A stretch of 64,000 bases of DNA from Cellvibrio sp. (GCA_016712405.1 JADJRD010000003.1:734501-798500), one strand, 5' to 3'; positions 18,395-27,800 are shown, counted from the first letter of the stretch. The notes: generated by a model from the sequence alone, not told the origin. Numbers and translations: made by a program.

Positions 18395-18445
18395 CGACCA
18401 GCCCTGTAAAGGGATAACTCGCTTAAGGAACGAGTGTGCAGGTCG
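18395..18445 (+). ncRNA. Possible structured RNA downstream of the DUF3800 gene
   Basis: A closing stem CGACC (18395-18399)/GGTCG (18441-18445) encloses two hairpins. One is CCCT-GTAA-AGGG, with a GNRA-type tetraloop (18402-18413). The other is ACTCG/CGAGT (18417-18435). Together they form a compact three-way junction. Comparative genomics has described several RNA motifs named after DUF3800 because they lie beside such genes. Whether this is one of them was not tested. The remaining gap up to 18629 shows no gene. Confidence 0.35.
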
Positions 18446-18629
18446 CTAGATCGGATTATTAAGAAGTAGGCCGGTTTCGTCAAGCTTACAGAGTCAAAGG
18501 AACAGTCCTTATAGTAGCTCAGACGTTACTTTAGTCCGATAATATCAAAAATTCTTAAACCCCCTGTCAACCTTTTGCCTCCCTACACGTTAATAGCTCA
18601 ACAGTTATTTTCTTTCTGAGAGAAATTTC

Positions 18630-19799
18630 ATGCGCAGCTTATCATCGATTTTCCCCGCACTTACTCTGATATCTTGTTTGTCCGCCTGCGGCGGCGGTTC
18701 TGGTGGTGGGGATTCTCCTGGAGCGTCCAGTTCGGTTGTCTCCTCTGTTACCAGTTCGTCCTCATCTATGAGCTCTGCAACATCGACTAGTCAGTCCAGT
18801 TCCAGTCAATCGTCTGTTGATCAATTTGTGGAAGTGCGGTCACTTTTGCAAACAGAATATGAAAGCGAAAGACTAAATGGATTAACCGGGATGACGCTGA
18901 TTATTTTTAATGATCGGGATGAAAAAATATTTGAGCAAAATGTTGGTAGTTTTAGTGCGGACCAAACTGTTGCTATAGCCTCGGCCAGTAAATGGGTTTC
19001 TGGCACAATTTTGTTAAGTTTGGTGGGTAAAAATCAAATCAGTTTTGATGATACTACCGGTGGTATTTTGGGTTGGACAAAAAATTCAAATGTGAATTTG
19101 AAACAATTGTTGTCCTTCACATCGGGAATGGATAACGAACATATCTGTATATACAGCGACTTATTTACATTTGAAGAATGCGTTGCATTAATCAGTGTCA
19201 GCAACCCATTGGCTTTGCCTGGTACCCGGTATGATTACGGCGGAACTCATTTGGCGGTCGCCGGGCGCATGGCAGAAGTAGCAACAGGAAAATCCTGGAA
19301 AACTATTTTAAATGAAGAATTATTAATTCCCTTGAGTTTGGATTTGTCCATCAATTACTACGCACAACCTTTAAATGCCAATGGTAGTCAAAATCCAATG
19401 ATCGCAGGTGGTATGCGTATTTCGATGAATCAGTACGCAAAAATATTGCAACTGATTTATCACAAAGGACTGTGGATAAGTGGTGATCAGCCGGTGCAAT
19501 TAATTCCTGCTGATTTATTTGATGAGCAAGCCAAAATGCCTTATCCCAATGTGATGATTGGCAATATGCCGCCATCCGCACCCAATGATTTTCGTTATGG
19601 TCTTTCAGCATGGTTGGAGTGCGCAACACCTGCAGAGGGTTGTCATAAGATGTCGTCGCCCGGTGCTTTTGGTTTTACACCTTGGATTGACAGAGAAAAT
19701 GGTTACTACGCAATTTTGGGAATGGAATATGAATCGGCGCAGGGCTTTGGATTTAGAGCAGAACAAAAATTGCAGTTATTGATTGAAGAGGCGTTGTGA
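18630..19799 (+). CDS. Serine-hydrolase (beta-lactamase/PBP-like) lipoprotein with poly-serine linker
   Basis: 389 residues. A lipoprotein signal peptide ends in the lipobox LSAC with Cys20. Residues about 33-63 are almost all serine/threonine, a linker style common in Cellvibrio secreted enzymes. The catalytic domain follows with S118-A-S-K121 (SxxK nucleophile and lysine) and Tyr in YDYGGTHLAVAG at the position of the usual YxN motif, here YGG. This resembles class C beta-lactamase-type esterases and D-aminopeptidases rather than a proven beta-lactamase. The substrate is unknown. Monocistronic. Confidence 0.8.
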   Translation: MRSLSSIFPALTLISCLSACGGGSGGGDSPGASSSVVSSVTSSSSSMSSATSTSQSSSSQSSVDQFVEVRSLLQTEYESERLNGLTGMTLIIFNDRDEKIFEQNVGSFSADQTVAIASASKWVSGTILLSLVGKNQISFDDTTGGILGWTKNSNVNLKQLLSFTSGMDNEHICIYSDLFTFEECVALISVSNPLALPGTRYDYGGTHLAVAGRMAEVATGKSWKTILNEELLIPLSLDLSINYYAQPLNANGSQNPMIAGGMRISMNQYAKILQLIYHKGLWISGDQPVQLIPADLFDEQAKMPYPNVMIGNMPPSAPNDFRYGLSAWLECATPAEGCHKMSSPGAFGFTPWIDRENGYYAILGMEYESAQGFGFRAEQKLQLLIEEAL

Positions 19800-19816
19800 T
19801 TTTTCGAACTTAGGTA

Positions 19817-19941
19817 ACCACCCTGCCTCTTCGAGGCACCCCTCGAAGGAGGGGAATTGGATTGTGCTTCGAAGAAAATTGTCGCAATTGGCAGTTACTA
19901 AATTCCCCTCCCTCGGAGGGGTGCCCGAAGGGCGGGGTGGT
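19817..19941. repeat. Large imperfect inverted repeat between convergent genes
   Basis: ACCACCCTGCC...CCCTCGAAGGAGGGG on the left is mirrored by CCCCTCCCTCGGAGGGGTGC...GGCGGGGTGGT on the right. About 125 bp in all. It may act as a terminator for both neighbours and resembles other REPIN-like pairs in the window in layout, though the core differs. Confidence 0.6.
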
Positions 19942-19973
19942 CGCTTTTAAAAATCAGGTAATTGGTTTTTAAA

Positions 19974-22118
19974 TCAAAACTTCCACTCAATTCCTGATTG
20001 CCAACTGCGTTGCATGCCGGGGATTAATCCGCGACTCATATCCACCACATAGAGTTTATCGGTGAGATTTTTACCTGCAATAAATACAGTGAAATCAGTA
20101 TTCGGCAATGTGTAATTGATGCTGATGTTGTAGAGAGTGTAACTATCAATTAAACCGCGTTGTCCATTGGCGGTTACAGTTTTGGTGTTCAAGTCATCAG
20201 TGTATTGGCTGTCGAGATAGACAATTTCAAATTGCGCACGCAAACCATTATCCATTTCAAATCCGTTTACCAGCGATAGACTGTGCTCCGGCGAATAAGG
20301 CAAGCGATTACCGGACACATCAACACCGGCGGTGATCGCTGATGTGCGTGTACCTTGATACTCAGCGTGGCTTACCCAAGTCCAGGATAAATTGGTGAAA
20401 GGATTTAATTTACTTTCTTGCAACCATTCATAATGAGTGAGCAACTCAATACCCGCATGTTTGGTTTCGCCAGCAGAAGTTAAAGTTGCGCCTGTGCCAC
20501 CGGCAACACTGGCAGGAACAATTTGATTATCGAAATCCAACAAAAATAGGGCAGCTTCCAATTTAAAGTTATCTTTGTTGTCGTAGCGAAGTCCCATTTC
20601 AGTGTTAAGACTTTTTTCTGCATCCAGATCGACACTGGCGCCGTCATTGTTGTTGATCACATCTTCAACACGTGGTGGACTAAAACCTTCATGCACACCA
20701 CCAAAGAACACAGTGTTACTGGATAATTTGTAAGTCACACCAAGCCCGGCGAGTGTCTCAGTTAAGGAAGTTTCGCCCTCGGCGTTATTCAAATTGTTGA
20801 AGCGTTGATAATCAATATTTTCTTGTCTGACACCGGGGGTGATGGTCCAGTCTGCAACAGAAAAACTATTTTCGATAAACCAGGATTTTGCTTGTGTATC
20901 ACGTTCGTTGTTTTCTCTGACACCGGCATTAGTGCTGGTGCCGGGTGTTCTGCCGTTGGGTGTATCGGAATTAATTTGCAAACGATCTTGGGTTTCTTCC
21001 TGATAACGCGCGCCCAATTTTAATTCGCCCAATGCGTGACTAATCGATAAACGCGGCTCAATGCCTTTAACATCGTAATCACGCAAGCGACCTTCGTTAC
21101 CGCAGCGGGTGTTGAGATTGGCCATGCTGCCACAGTTCACATCGCTGCTATCGTTAGGGCGTTGACCTGAATTGCTGGATTGACGCCACCAGTCGCGATG
21201 AAATTCGCTGTGATAAACCGCTGTGCTCAAATTAATATCGGAATTGATTTGCCAATGATGAACGATTGATTGACCTGAGCGAGTTGCTGAAAAATTATCA
21301 TTCACAAACGGATTTAGTCGCGGTGCTGCAGTGTATTCTGCAAGGGTTAAACCTGAGTAAGGCACATCTGAATCTTCTTCATAACGCGTTGCTTTAAACG
21401 TCAGTGAGTGGTTTTCGCCGAGTTCTTGAATCAGTTTCAGGTTGTAGTCCTGAATATCAAATTCCATATTCTCGCGAGCGCCTTCAGCTTGTTTGCGAAC
21501 AAACTGGAATAAAACACCAGTTGATTGACCTGATTCACCGAAGGTATCGCTGACTTCACCGTAAGTTTGCAAATAACCATCGGTGCCTGCTGCAAAACGC
21601 AAAGTGCCGCCGAGATCATCCGAAGGATTGGGTGTGATGTAATTGATCACACCACCAACTGTGTGCGGACCATAAGCAATCTGCGCTGAGCCTTTTAACA
21701 CTTCGAGGCTTTCGAATCTTTCAATAGTCGGGTGGTAGTAACTGGCATTATCACCGTAAGGGCTATAAGCCAGTGGCAGGCCATCTTCCAGTAACAGGAC
21801 TTTGGTTGAGCGGGTGGGGTTTAAGCCGCGAATACCAATGTTGGGACGCAAACCAAAACCTTCTTCTTCACGGGCAAACACACCCGGCGCTTTGCGCAGA
21901 ATCTCGTTGATATTAAAAGCGCGGGCTTCCTGAATCTCGGTTTCCTCAATCACAGTGGCTGAACCGCCGATTTTTGATAAGGACAAGTCGTCCCCAATAA
22001 TCACCAGGCTGGGTACTTCGGAATCCGATTCTTTCAGGTCTTTTGTGTCAGCAAAGCTAATAGGGCTGAGTGTTAGAGAGGCGAGCAGACTGTAGCTAAA
22101 GAAGTTTCTGTAGGTCAT
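19974..22118 (-). CDS. TonB-dependent outer-membrane receptor, FecA-like
   Basis: 714 residues. A signal peptide (about 1-23, ending SFADT) precedes a plug domain (about 40-165) with NINEILRKAPGVFAREEEG, NIGIRGLNPTRSTKVLLLED and VLKGSAQIAYGPHTVGGVIN. A 22-strand barrel follows, ending in aromatic Phe (SGIEWKF) for BAM recognition. The order of motifs is closest to ferric-dicitrate receptors such as FecA, but no FecA-type signalling N-terminus is present and no fecIR genes are nearby, so another ferric chelate is possible. A palindrome resembling an iron-regulatory site lies upstream. Confidence 0.85.
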   Translation of the reverse strand: MTYRNFFSYSLLASLTLSPISFADTKDLKESDSEVPSLVIIGDDLSLSKIGGSATVIEETEIQEARAFNINEILRKAPGVFAREEEGFGLRPNIGIRGLNPTRSTKVLLLEDGLPLAYSPYGDNASYYHPTIERFESLEVLKGSAQIAYGPHTVGGVINYITPNPSDDLGGTLRFAAGTDGYLQTYGEVSDTFGESGQSTGVLFQFVRKQAEGARENMEFDIQDYNLKLIQELGENHSLTFKATRYEEDSDVPYSGLTLAEYTAAPRLNPFVNDNFSATRSGQSIVHHWQINSDINLSTAVYHSEFHRDWWRQSSNSGQRPNDSSDVNCGSMANLNTRCGNEGRLRDYDVKGIEPRLSISHALGELKLGARYQEETQDRLQINSDTPNGRTPGTSTNAGVRENNERDTQAKSWFIENSFSVADWTITPGVRQENIDYQRFNNLNNAEGETSLTETLAGLGVTYKLSSNTVFFGGVHEGFSPPRVEDVINNNDGASVDLDAEKSLNTEMGLRYDNKDNFKLEAALFLLDFDNQIVPASVAGGTGATLTSAGETKHAGIELLTHYEWLQESKLNPFTNLSWTWVSHAEYQGTRTSAITAGVDVSGNRLPYSPEHSLSLVNGFEMDNGLRAQFEIVYLDSQYTDDLNTKTVTANGQRGLIDSYTLYNISINYTLPNTDFTVFIAGKNLTDKLYVVDMSRGLIPGMQRSWQSGIEWKF

Positions 22119-22204
22119 GGCAATGATTCTGGGTTGTGGATGCGAAGTGCTATAAGTTAAGAGCTACTATAAACTGAGAGGTGTTATTTTTATTTAATCT
22201 ATGT

Positions 22205-22227
22205 CAAATGTAAATGTTTTTCATTTG
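22205..22227. promoter_or_regulatory. Palindrome upstream of the TonB receptor (possible Fur-type operator)
   Basis: CAAATG (22205-22210) and CATTTG (22222-22227) flank an AT-rich centre in the divergent gap between the receptor and lysS. AT-rich dyads of this size before TonB receptors are often Fur boxes, but the match to the GATAATGAT consensus is partial. Confidence 0.35.
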
Positions 22228-22242
22228 ATATAGGGGTGTGAT

Positions 22243-22271
22243 TTGTTGCCTCTGGAGGGATAAGGCATAAT
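22243..22271 (+). promoter_or_regulatory. Candidate sigma70 promoter of lysS
   Basis: TTGTTG at 22243-22248, 17-bp spacer, CATAAT at 22266-22271, then GC-rich GCGCCCCC, 49 bp before the ATG. By-eye match. Confidence 0.4.
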
Positions 22272-22319
22272 GCGCCCCCTTCTAACCACCATTTTCCAAG
22301 ATCTCATAAAGACACGACT

Positions 22320-23816
22320 ATGACTAATGATACCCATACACCTCTGCCCACCCATGACGATGACAACAAACTGATTACCGAGCGTCGCCAGAAACTGGCC
22401 GCCATTCGTGAAAAAGGCAATGCCTTCCCCAATGTGTTTCGTCCCGCTGACAAGAGTGTTGATCTGCAAACTCAATTTGGTGAAAAGACCAAAGAAGAGT
22501 TGGAAGCGCTCGATCACAAAGTCAGCGTAGCTGGTCGTGTCATGGCCAAGCGTGGCCCCTTTATGGTGTTGCAGGACGGTGAAGGTTCTATTCAGCTTTA
22601 TGCAGACAAGGCTGCGCAAGAAGTTATTAAGGACAAGTGGGGCGTTTGGGACATGGGGGATATTGTCGGTGTCAAAGGCGCGCTGCATAAATCCGGCAAG
22701 GGTGATCTCTACGTCAATCTCGAAGAATTTCAATTGCTGACTAAATCTTTGCGTCCATTGCCGGATAAATATCACGGCCTTGCCGATCAGGAAATTCGTT
22801 ATCGCCAACGTTATGTTGACCTAATGGTGAATCCGGAAGTGCGCGACACTTTCCGTTTGCGTTCGCGTTGCATTAATTTTATTCGTAATTACATGTCGGG
22901 CTGCGGCTTTATGGAAGTGGAAACGCCCATGCTGCATGTGATTCCTGGCGGAGCTTCTGCAAAACCTTTTATCACTCACCACAATGCGCTGGATATGGAT
23001 ATGTTTTTGCGCATCGCGCCTGAACTTTATTTAAAACGTTTAGTGGTTGGTGGATTTGAGCGCGTATTTGAAATCAATCGTAACTTCCGTAACGAAGGTG
23101 TGTCGACGCGTCACAATCCTGAATTCACCATGATGGAATTTTATCAAGCTTACGCTGACTATAAAGACTTGATGGATTTAACTGAAGATTTATTGCGTAA
23201 ACTTTGTATTGATGTAACCGGCGGCACTACACTCAAATATCAAACCAGCGAATATGATTTCGGAAAACCTTTTGTGCGTTTAAGCATGTTTGATTCAGTG
23301 CTGCACTACAATCCGCAAATTACCGCTGAGCAACTCAGCAGTATTGAAGGTGCAACAAAAGCGGCTGAAGCTTTGGGTCTAAAAATTAAACCCGGTACTG
23401 CACTCGGAAAAATTCAAACCGAAATTTTTGAAGAAACGGTTGAGCATAAATTGGATCAGCCTACATTCATCACTGAGTACCCAATTGAAATATCACCACT
23501 GGCACGTCGCAACGATGAAAACCCCGCAGTTACCGATCGCTTTGAATTTTTTATCGGTGGCCGTGAATTGGCGAACGGTTTTTCTGAGTTGAATGACGCA
23601 GAAGATCAAGCTGAACGCTTTATGCAACAAGTGCGTGAAAAAGATGCGGGTGACGATGAGGCAATGCACTACGACGCTGATTTTGTGCGCGCATTGGAAT
23701 ACGGTTTACCACCAACAGCAGGCGAAGGTATCGGTATAGATCGTTTGATTATGTTGTTTGCCAACGCACCATCCATTCGCGATGTGTTGTTGTTTCCGCA
23801 TATGAGGCCTGAATAA
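22320..23816 (+). CDS. lysS: Lysyl-tRNA synthetase, class II
   Basis: 498 residues. Charges tRNA-Lys. The N-terminal OB-fold anticodon-binding domain (about 60-160) includes VSVAGRVMAKRGPFMVLQDG. The class II core follows with motif 1 (YMSGCGFMEVETPML), motif 2 (FEINRNFRNEGVSTRHNPEF) and motif 3 (GIGIDRLIMLFANAPSIRDV) near the C-terminus. The ATG at 22320 gives the family's usual variable charged N-terminal arm. No defects. Confidence 0.97.
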   Translation: MTNDTHTPLPTHDDDNKLITERRQKLAAIREKGNAFPNVFRPADKSVDLQTQFGEKTKEELEALDHKVSVAGRVMAKRGPFMVLQDGEGSIQLYADKAAQEVIKDKWGVWDMGDIVGVKGALHKSGKGDLYVNLEEFQLLTKSLRPLPDKYHGLADQEIRYRQRYVDLMVNPEVRDTFRLRSRCINFIRNYMSGCGFMEVETPMLHVIPGGASAKPFITHHNALDMDMFLRIAPELYLKRLVVGGFERVFEINRNFRNEGVSTRHNPEFTMMEFYQAYADYKDLMDLTEDLLRKLCIDVTGGTTLKYQTSEYDFGKPFVRLSMFDSVLHYNPQITAEQLSSIEGATKAAEALGLKIKPGTALGKIQTEIFEETVEHKLDQPTFITEYPIEISPLARRNDENPAVTDRFEFFIGGRELANGFSELNDAEDQAERFMQQVREKDAGDDEAMHYDADFVRALEYGLPPTAGEGIGIDRLIMLFANAPSIRDVLLFPHMRPE

Positions 23817-23819
23817 ACT

Positions 23820-23933
23820 CACCCCATCCTAACCCTCCCCTTAGCAAGGGGAGGGAACAGAATTCACTCCGAACAAAAGTAATAAGGGAGTCAAGTTCCT
23901 CCCCCTTGCCAAGGGGGAGGTTAGGAGGGGGTG
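23820..23933. repeat. REPIN-like repeat, family A
   Basis: Two inverted units: CACCCC...CCCTCCCCTTAGCAAGGG on the left and CCCCCTTGCCAAGGGGGAGG...GGGGGTG on the right, spaced by about 50 bp. Same family at 26471, 27690, 29411 and 39895. Confidence 0.8.
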
Positions 23934-23964
23934 AAAATTAATAATGACAAAAAGGATATACATC

Positions 23965-25116
23965 ATGATCAATAAAATACGCCTCGCTATTCGCAATGAT
24001 CTTGAAGCTTCCGCTGAAACACGCCAGTTTGGTTCTGGCTGGATCAGTGGTTTTCTTGCGTTAGTGGCTTCAATTGCTGGATTGTTATTGCTGCTTAGCC
24101 AGCGTTATCCGCAATGGTTTTCCATGAAGGAATTAGCCTTAATTCACAACCAGACAATTTTTTCTTTTGTTATCCAATCCATTTTAGTGATTGCATTTTT
24201 GTTGGCATTAATCAATCTGGTGTTGCGTCGCAATAAAATTTTGGGTTTCAGTGCTATCACTTTGGTGTTTGCTTCTTTGCTTATTGGTCAATTAATCGAT
24301 CCGCAAGAGCAGTATATCGCTAATGCTTATGCACTGGGCTTCGATTGGTTTGTGTTGAATCTGTTGTTGACGGGTTTATTGTTTATTCCATTGGAAAAAT
24401 TATTTGGTCGTTTAACCGATCAGCCTTTATTCAGGAGCGAATGGCGAGAAGATTTATTTTATTTTTTAATTAGCAGTGTCTTAGTGCAAATTATTAGCTT
24501 CTTATCCTTATCGCCATCAATGTTTATATTGGAAACTACGGGCTCTTGGAGTGGTTTTCGTTTACTGGTTGCTGAGCAGCCTCTGGTATTACAAGTCTTG
24601 GAAATCATGTTGCTGACAGATTTTGTGCAATATTGGTTTCATCGTTTGTTTCATGAAATTCCTTTTTTATGGCGTTTTCATGCGGTACATCATTCGGCAC
24701 AAAAAATGGATTGGCTGGCCGGTTCACGCATGCATATAGTTGAAATTGTCGGCTTGCGCGGTTTAACTATTATTCCTATGTTTGTACTAGGTTTTAATCA
24801 GCAAGCACTGAGTATTTATATTTTGTTGGTTTATTTAAATGCGACTTTTGTTCACGCCAACCTGCGTTTTAATGTTGAATGGTTAAAACCTTTTATCGTG
24901 ACGCCGCGCTTTCATCATTGGCATCACGGTATTGAAAAAGAAGCGATCAATGTAAATTACTCGATTCACTTTCCTTGGCTGGATAAATTGTTCGGTACTT
25001 ATTATATGCCCCCGCATCAATGGCCGAAAGGTTATGGTATTGGCGGGCATCCGGTACCTAATGGTTATTGGAAACAGTTTTTGTATCCATTTCAAAAGAA
25101 GAAAAAAACAAAATAA
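23965..25116 (+). CDS. Sterol desaturase / fatty-acid hydroxylase family membrane enzyme
   Basis: 383 residues from ATG 23965 (MINKIRLAIRNDLEAS), chosen because AAAGGAT lies at good distance upstream. Another in-frame ATG is at 23944. Several transmembrane segments occur in the first 230 residues. The family's di-iron histidine clusters follow: HRLFH, then RFHAVHHS and later HHWHH. Members hydroxylate or desaturate lipids such as sterols, carotenoids or ether lipids at the membrane. The substrate cannot be told from sequence. It is alone on its strand between REPIN repeats and a shared terminator with purD. Confidence 0.85.
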   Translation: MINKIRLAIRNDLEASAETRQFGSGWISGFLALVASIAGLLLLLSQRYPQWFSMKELALIHNQTIFSFVIQSILVIAFLLALINLVLRRNKILGFSAITLVFASLLIGQLIDPQEQYIANAYALGFDWFVLNLLLTGLLFIPLEKLFGRLTDQPLFRSEWREDLFYFLISSVLVQIISFLSLSPSMFILETTGSWSGFRLLVAEQPLVLQVLEIMLLTDFVQYWFHRLFHEIPFLWRFHAVHHSAQKMDWLAGSRMHIVEIVGLRGLTIIPMFVLGFNQQALSIYILLVYLNATFVHANLRFNVEWLKPFIVTPRFHHWHHGIEKEAINVNYSIHFPWLDKLFGTYYMPPHQWPKGYGIGGHPVPNGYWKQFLYPFQKKKKTK

Positions 25117-25140
25117 AAAAGGCGCTTTCGCGCCTTTTTT
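25115..25140. terminator. Bidirectional intrinsic terminator
   Basis: An 11-bp stem, AAAAAAGGCGC (25115-25125) with GCGCCTTTTTT (25130-25140), and a TTTC loop. It serves the convergent hydroxylase-family gene and purD. Confidence 0.9.
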
Positions 25141-26425
25141 ATTCCCGTTCTCTCGCTATTGCTCGATAAGCAATATCCTTTCTATAAAACATTCCATTCC
25201 AATTTATTTTTTCCGCGAGTTTATAGGCACGTTGCTGCGCTTCAGAAACCTTGTTGCCCAATGCGGTTGCACACAACACCCGGCCGCCGTTGGTGACAGT
25301 TTTGCCGTCTTTTTGTGTGGTGCCGGCGTGGAAAACTTTTTCACCTGCGACTTCGGTTGTGGGTAATCCGGAAATGACATCGCCTTTGTTGTAACTGTCT
25401 GGGTATCCGCCAGCGGCGAGTACTACACCGACTGACGCGCGTGAATCCCATTCGGCTGTGATTTTATCGAGATTACCTTTTAATGCGGCTAAACAAAGCT
25501 CAACCAAATCGGATTGCAAACGCAACATAATCGGTTGAGTTTCCGGGTCACCGAATCGGCAATTGTATTCAATGACTTTGGGTGTGCCGGATGTATCGAT
25601 CATCAAGCCTGCATATAAAAATCCAACGTAAGTGTTTCCTTCAGCGGCCATGCCATTCACGGTTGGATAAATAATGTCTTTCATCACACGATCATGCACA
25701 GTTTGCGTAACTACCGGAGCAGGGGAGTAGGCACCCATGCCGCCGGTGTTAGGGCCAGTGTCACCATCGCCGACTCGTTTGTGATCTTGACTGGTTGCCA
25801 TAGGCAATACATTTTTGCCGTCGACCATCACGATGAAACTGGCTTCTTCGCCTGCTAAAAATTCCTCGATTACTACGCGACATCCGGCATCACCAAATGC
25901 ATTACCAGACAACATATCGCGTACTGCATCTTCAGCTTGCTGCAAAGTCTCGGCAACGATTACACCTTTACCAGCGGCAAGGCCATCTGCTTTTACAACA
26001 ATGGGTGCGCCTTTTTTTCGCAAGTAGGCGAGGGCCGGTTCTACTTCAACAAAATTTTGATAATCAGCAGTAGGAATTTTGTGACGTGCAAGAAAATCTT
26101 TAGTGAAAGCTTTTGAACCTTCAAGCTGGGCAGCGCCTTTACTCGGGCCAAAACATAATAATTTTCGTGATTGAAAATAATCTACGACACCGGCAACCAA
26201 AGGAACTTCCGGCCCCACTATGGTTAAGCCGACATTATTATTTTCAGCAAAATTAGCGAGCGCTTCAAAATTCAAAACATCAATGGCGACATTTTCCAGT
26301 TTGGGTTCCAGTGCAGTTCCCGCATTGCCGGGTGCAACAAATACTGTTTCAACTTGTTTGCTTTGCGCTGCTTTCCAAGCAAGCGCATGTTCGCGCCCGC
26401 CACTGCCGATGATTAATATGTTCAT
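25139..26425 (-). CDS. purD: Phosphoribosylamine-glycine ligase
   Basis: 428 residues from ATG 26425 (MNILIIGSGGREHALAWK). A longer in-frame start at 26473 adds 16 residues that the family lacks. An ATP-grasp enzyme that joins glycine to phosphoribosylamine, the second step of purine synthesis. Signatures: PIVVKADGLAAGKGVIVA (ATP-grasp), HKRVGDGDTGPNTGGMGAYS and EYNCRFGDPETQPI. Normally adjacent to purH, but here an SDH-type protease gene bounded by REPIN repeats separates them. Confidence 0.96.
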   Translation of the reverse strand: MNILIIGSGGREHALAWKAAQSKQVETVFVAPGNAGTALEPKLENVAIDVLNFEALANFAENNNVGLTIVGPEVPLVAGVVDYFQSRKLLCFGPSKGAAQLEGSKAFTKDFLARHKIPTADYQNFVEVEPALAYLRKKGAPIVVKADGLAAGKGVIVAETLQQAEDAVRDMLSGNAFGDAGCRVVIEEFLAGEEASFIVMVDGKNVLPMATSQDHKRVGDGDTGPNTGGMGAYSPAPVVTQTVHDRVMKDIIYPTVNGMAAEGNTYVGFLYAGLMIDTSGTPKVIEYNCRFGDPETQPIMLRLQSDLVELCLAALKGNLDKITAEWDSRASVGVVLAAGGYPDSYNKGDVISGLPTTEVAGEKVFHAGTTQKDGKTVTNGGRVLCATALGNKVSEAQQRAYKLAEKINWNGMFYRKDIAYRAIARERE

Positions 26426-26470
26426 TTCAAACCACTCTTTAAGCTTAAATTTATTTAATTCTAAATCTTT

Positions 26471-26652
26471 CACCCCCTCCTAGCCTCCCCCTTGGCAAGG
26501 GGGAGGAACTGGCTCCTCCCTTTGAAAAAGGGAGGCGGGGGAGGGATTTAAATTGGTCAAATTATCTGAGATTTTAAATCCCCCCTAGCCCCCCTTTTTC
26601 AAAGTGGGGAACTTTCCCTCCCACTTGCCAAGGGGGAGGTTAGGAGGGGGTG
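26471..26652. repeat. Compound REPIN-like repeat, family A
   Basis: At least four palindromic units of the CCTCCCCCTTGGCAAGGGGG type in alternating orientation fill nearly the whole purD-protease gap. It begins CACCCCCTCC and ends GGAGGGGGTG. Confidence 0.8.
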
Positions 26653-26653
26653 A

Positions 26654-27661
26654 TTACGCAATATGCAAAATCGATTTGGTAATTTCGCCGTCTACTTTTT
26701 CAGTCAAATGCCAGTGGGAATTATCGTTCATAGTAATCCAACGACGCTCTTCGGTACGGTAGAACCAATCTTTATCATTTTGATAAAAAATTTGTACATT
26801 CGGACCTTCGAGAATATTCATGATTTCATTCGAATGCGAGCGCACTTCACTGAAATCTGTCACGGCTTTCTGCCCCATTTCACTGTAGAGCTCGTTCAAT
26901 TCCAACAATAAATCATTCACTTCTTTGGTGAGTGGTTTTGCATTCAAGCCAATACGCTCTGCTTCCTGCAACAAAACCGGATAACCATGTGAAGGATATT
27001 TTGAGTTGAGTGTGGCGGCAATTTTTTGCACCAGTTCGGAATCTTTTATGTGGTAAGACAATAATTCCTCACACAACATCACAGACAAAGATTCTGCGCG
27101 ATCAACCGCACCAATCACTAACGGATGAACATATTCAAACAATGATTTGTAAGGATTGGACGATTTGTCTTCAGTGTTTTGTCGCCAGAGTTTAACGACA
27201 CGATTCAATTCATCAAGGCTGACAGATACGCGATCATTGTCGCGATCAATTGGTGATAAGTCGTGAGTGAGTGAGGTATCAACTGCACTCAAATAAGCCA
27301 TAGGCCCCATTTGGATTTCGTCGGTACCAATAGCCATCATGGTGGCTGCAGAAGCACATTCCAACGGAACCAAACTCACCAAATGTTTACAGTGACTGCG
27401 AACCAAATTCACTATGCGTAAAGAAGCTTTGCCATTACCGCAATCACTTTTGATAAACCAATAAAGTTTGTCTGTGTGACCGACGCGTTCCAACAAATGA
27501 TAAATCGCCAGAACATCATTAGCACAAATTGATCCACGCCAACTGTTCCAATAACACATGACTGGAGCGCCGAGGATATTTGACAATTTCGTCAAAATTT
27601 CCTGGGTTTCAGAAAATAACTGTGGTGGTTGTTTAAATACAACTTCAGTCTCGCTCATCAC
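26654..27661 (-). CDS. SDH-type (Clp-fold) serine protease-like protein
   Basis: 335 residues with no signal peptide, so probably cytoplasmic. The Clp/crotonase-like fold is suggested by a core including KLYWFIKSDCGNGKASLRIV, followed by SLVPLECASAATMMAIGTDE, where Ser in ECASAATM is the expected nucleophile, and QMGPMAYLSAVDTSL. This matches the SDH proteinase family (related to SppA peptidases). Substrate unknown. The C-terminal half is mostly helical. It interrupts the usual purH-purD pair and is flanked on both sides by REPIN repeats, which suggests insertion as a unit. Confidence 0.75.
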   Translation of the reverse strand: MMSETEVVFKQPPQLFSETQEILTKLSNILGAPVMCYWNSWRGSICANDVLAIYHLLERVGHTDKLYWFIKSDCGNGKASLRIVNLVRSHCKHLVSLVPLECASAATMMAIGTDEIQMGPMAYLSAVDTSLTHDLSPIDRDNDRVSVSLDELNRVVKLWRQNTEDKSSNPYKSLFEYVHPLVIGAVDRAESLSVMLCEELLSYHIKDSELVQKIAATLNSKYPSHGYPVLLQEAERIGLNAKPLTKEVNDLLLELNELYSEMGQKAVTDFSEVRSHSNEIMNILEGPNVQIFYQNDKDWFYRTEERRWITMNDNSHWHLTEKVDGEITKSILHIA

Positions 27662-27689
27662 TATTTCCTTCTGGTTTTTTCAAAATTTT

Positions 27690-27795
27690 CACCCCCTCCT
27701 AACTTCCCCCTTAGCAAGGGGGAGGAACCTTACTCCCTACTTGATGCGAAGTGCGATCAGTCCCCTCCCCTGGCAAGGGGAGGGTTAGGGTGGGG
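27690..27795. repeat. REPIN-like repeat, family A
   Basis: ACCCCCTCCTAACTTCCCCC...AGCAAGGGGGAGG at the left and CCCCTCCCCTGGCAAGGGGA...GGTGGGGT at the right, inverted, spaced about 35 bp. It lies between purH and the protease gene. Confidence 0.8.
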
Positions 27796-27800
27796 TCATA

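Noticed and set aside
22221..22808. 195-codon frame antisense to lysS
   Set aside because: It lies opposite a strongly conserved gene and shows no domain or ribosome-binding site.
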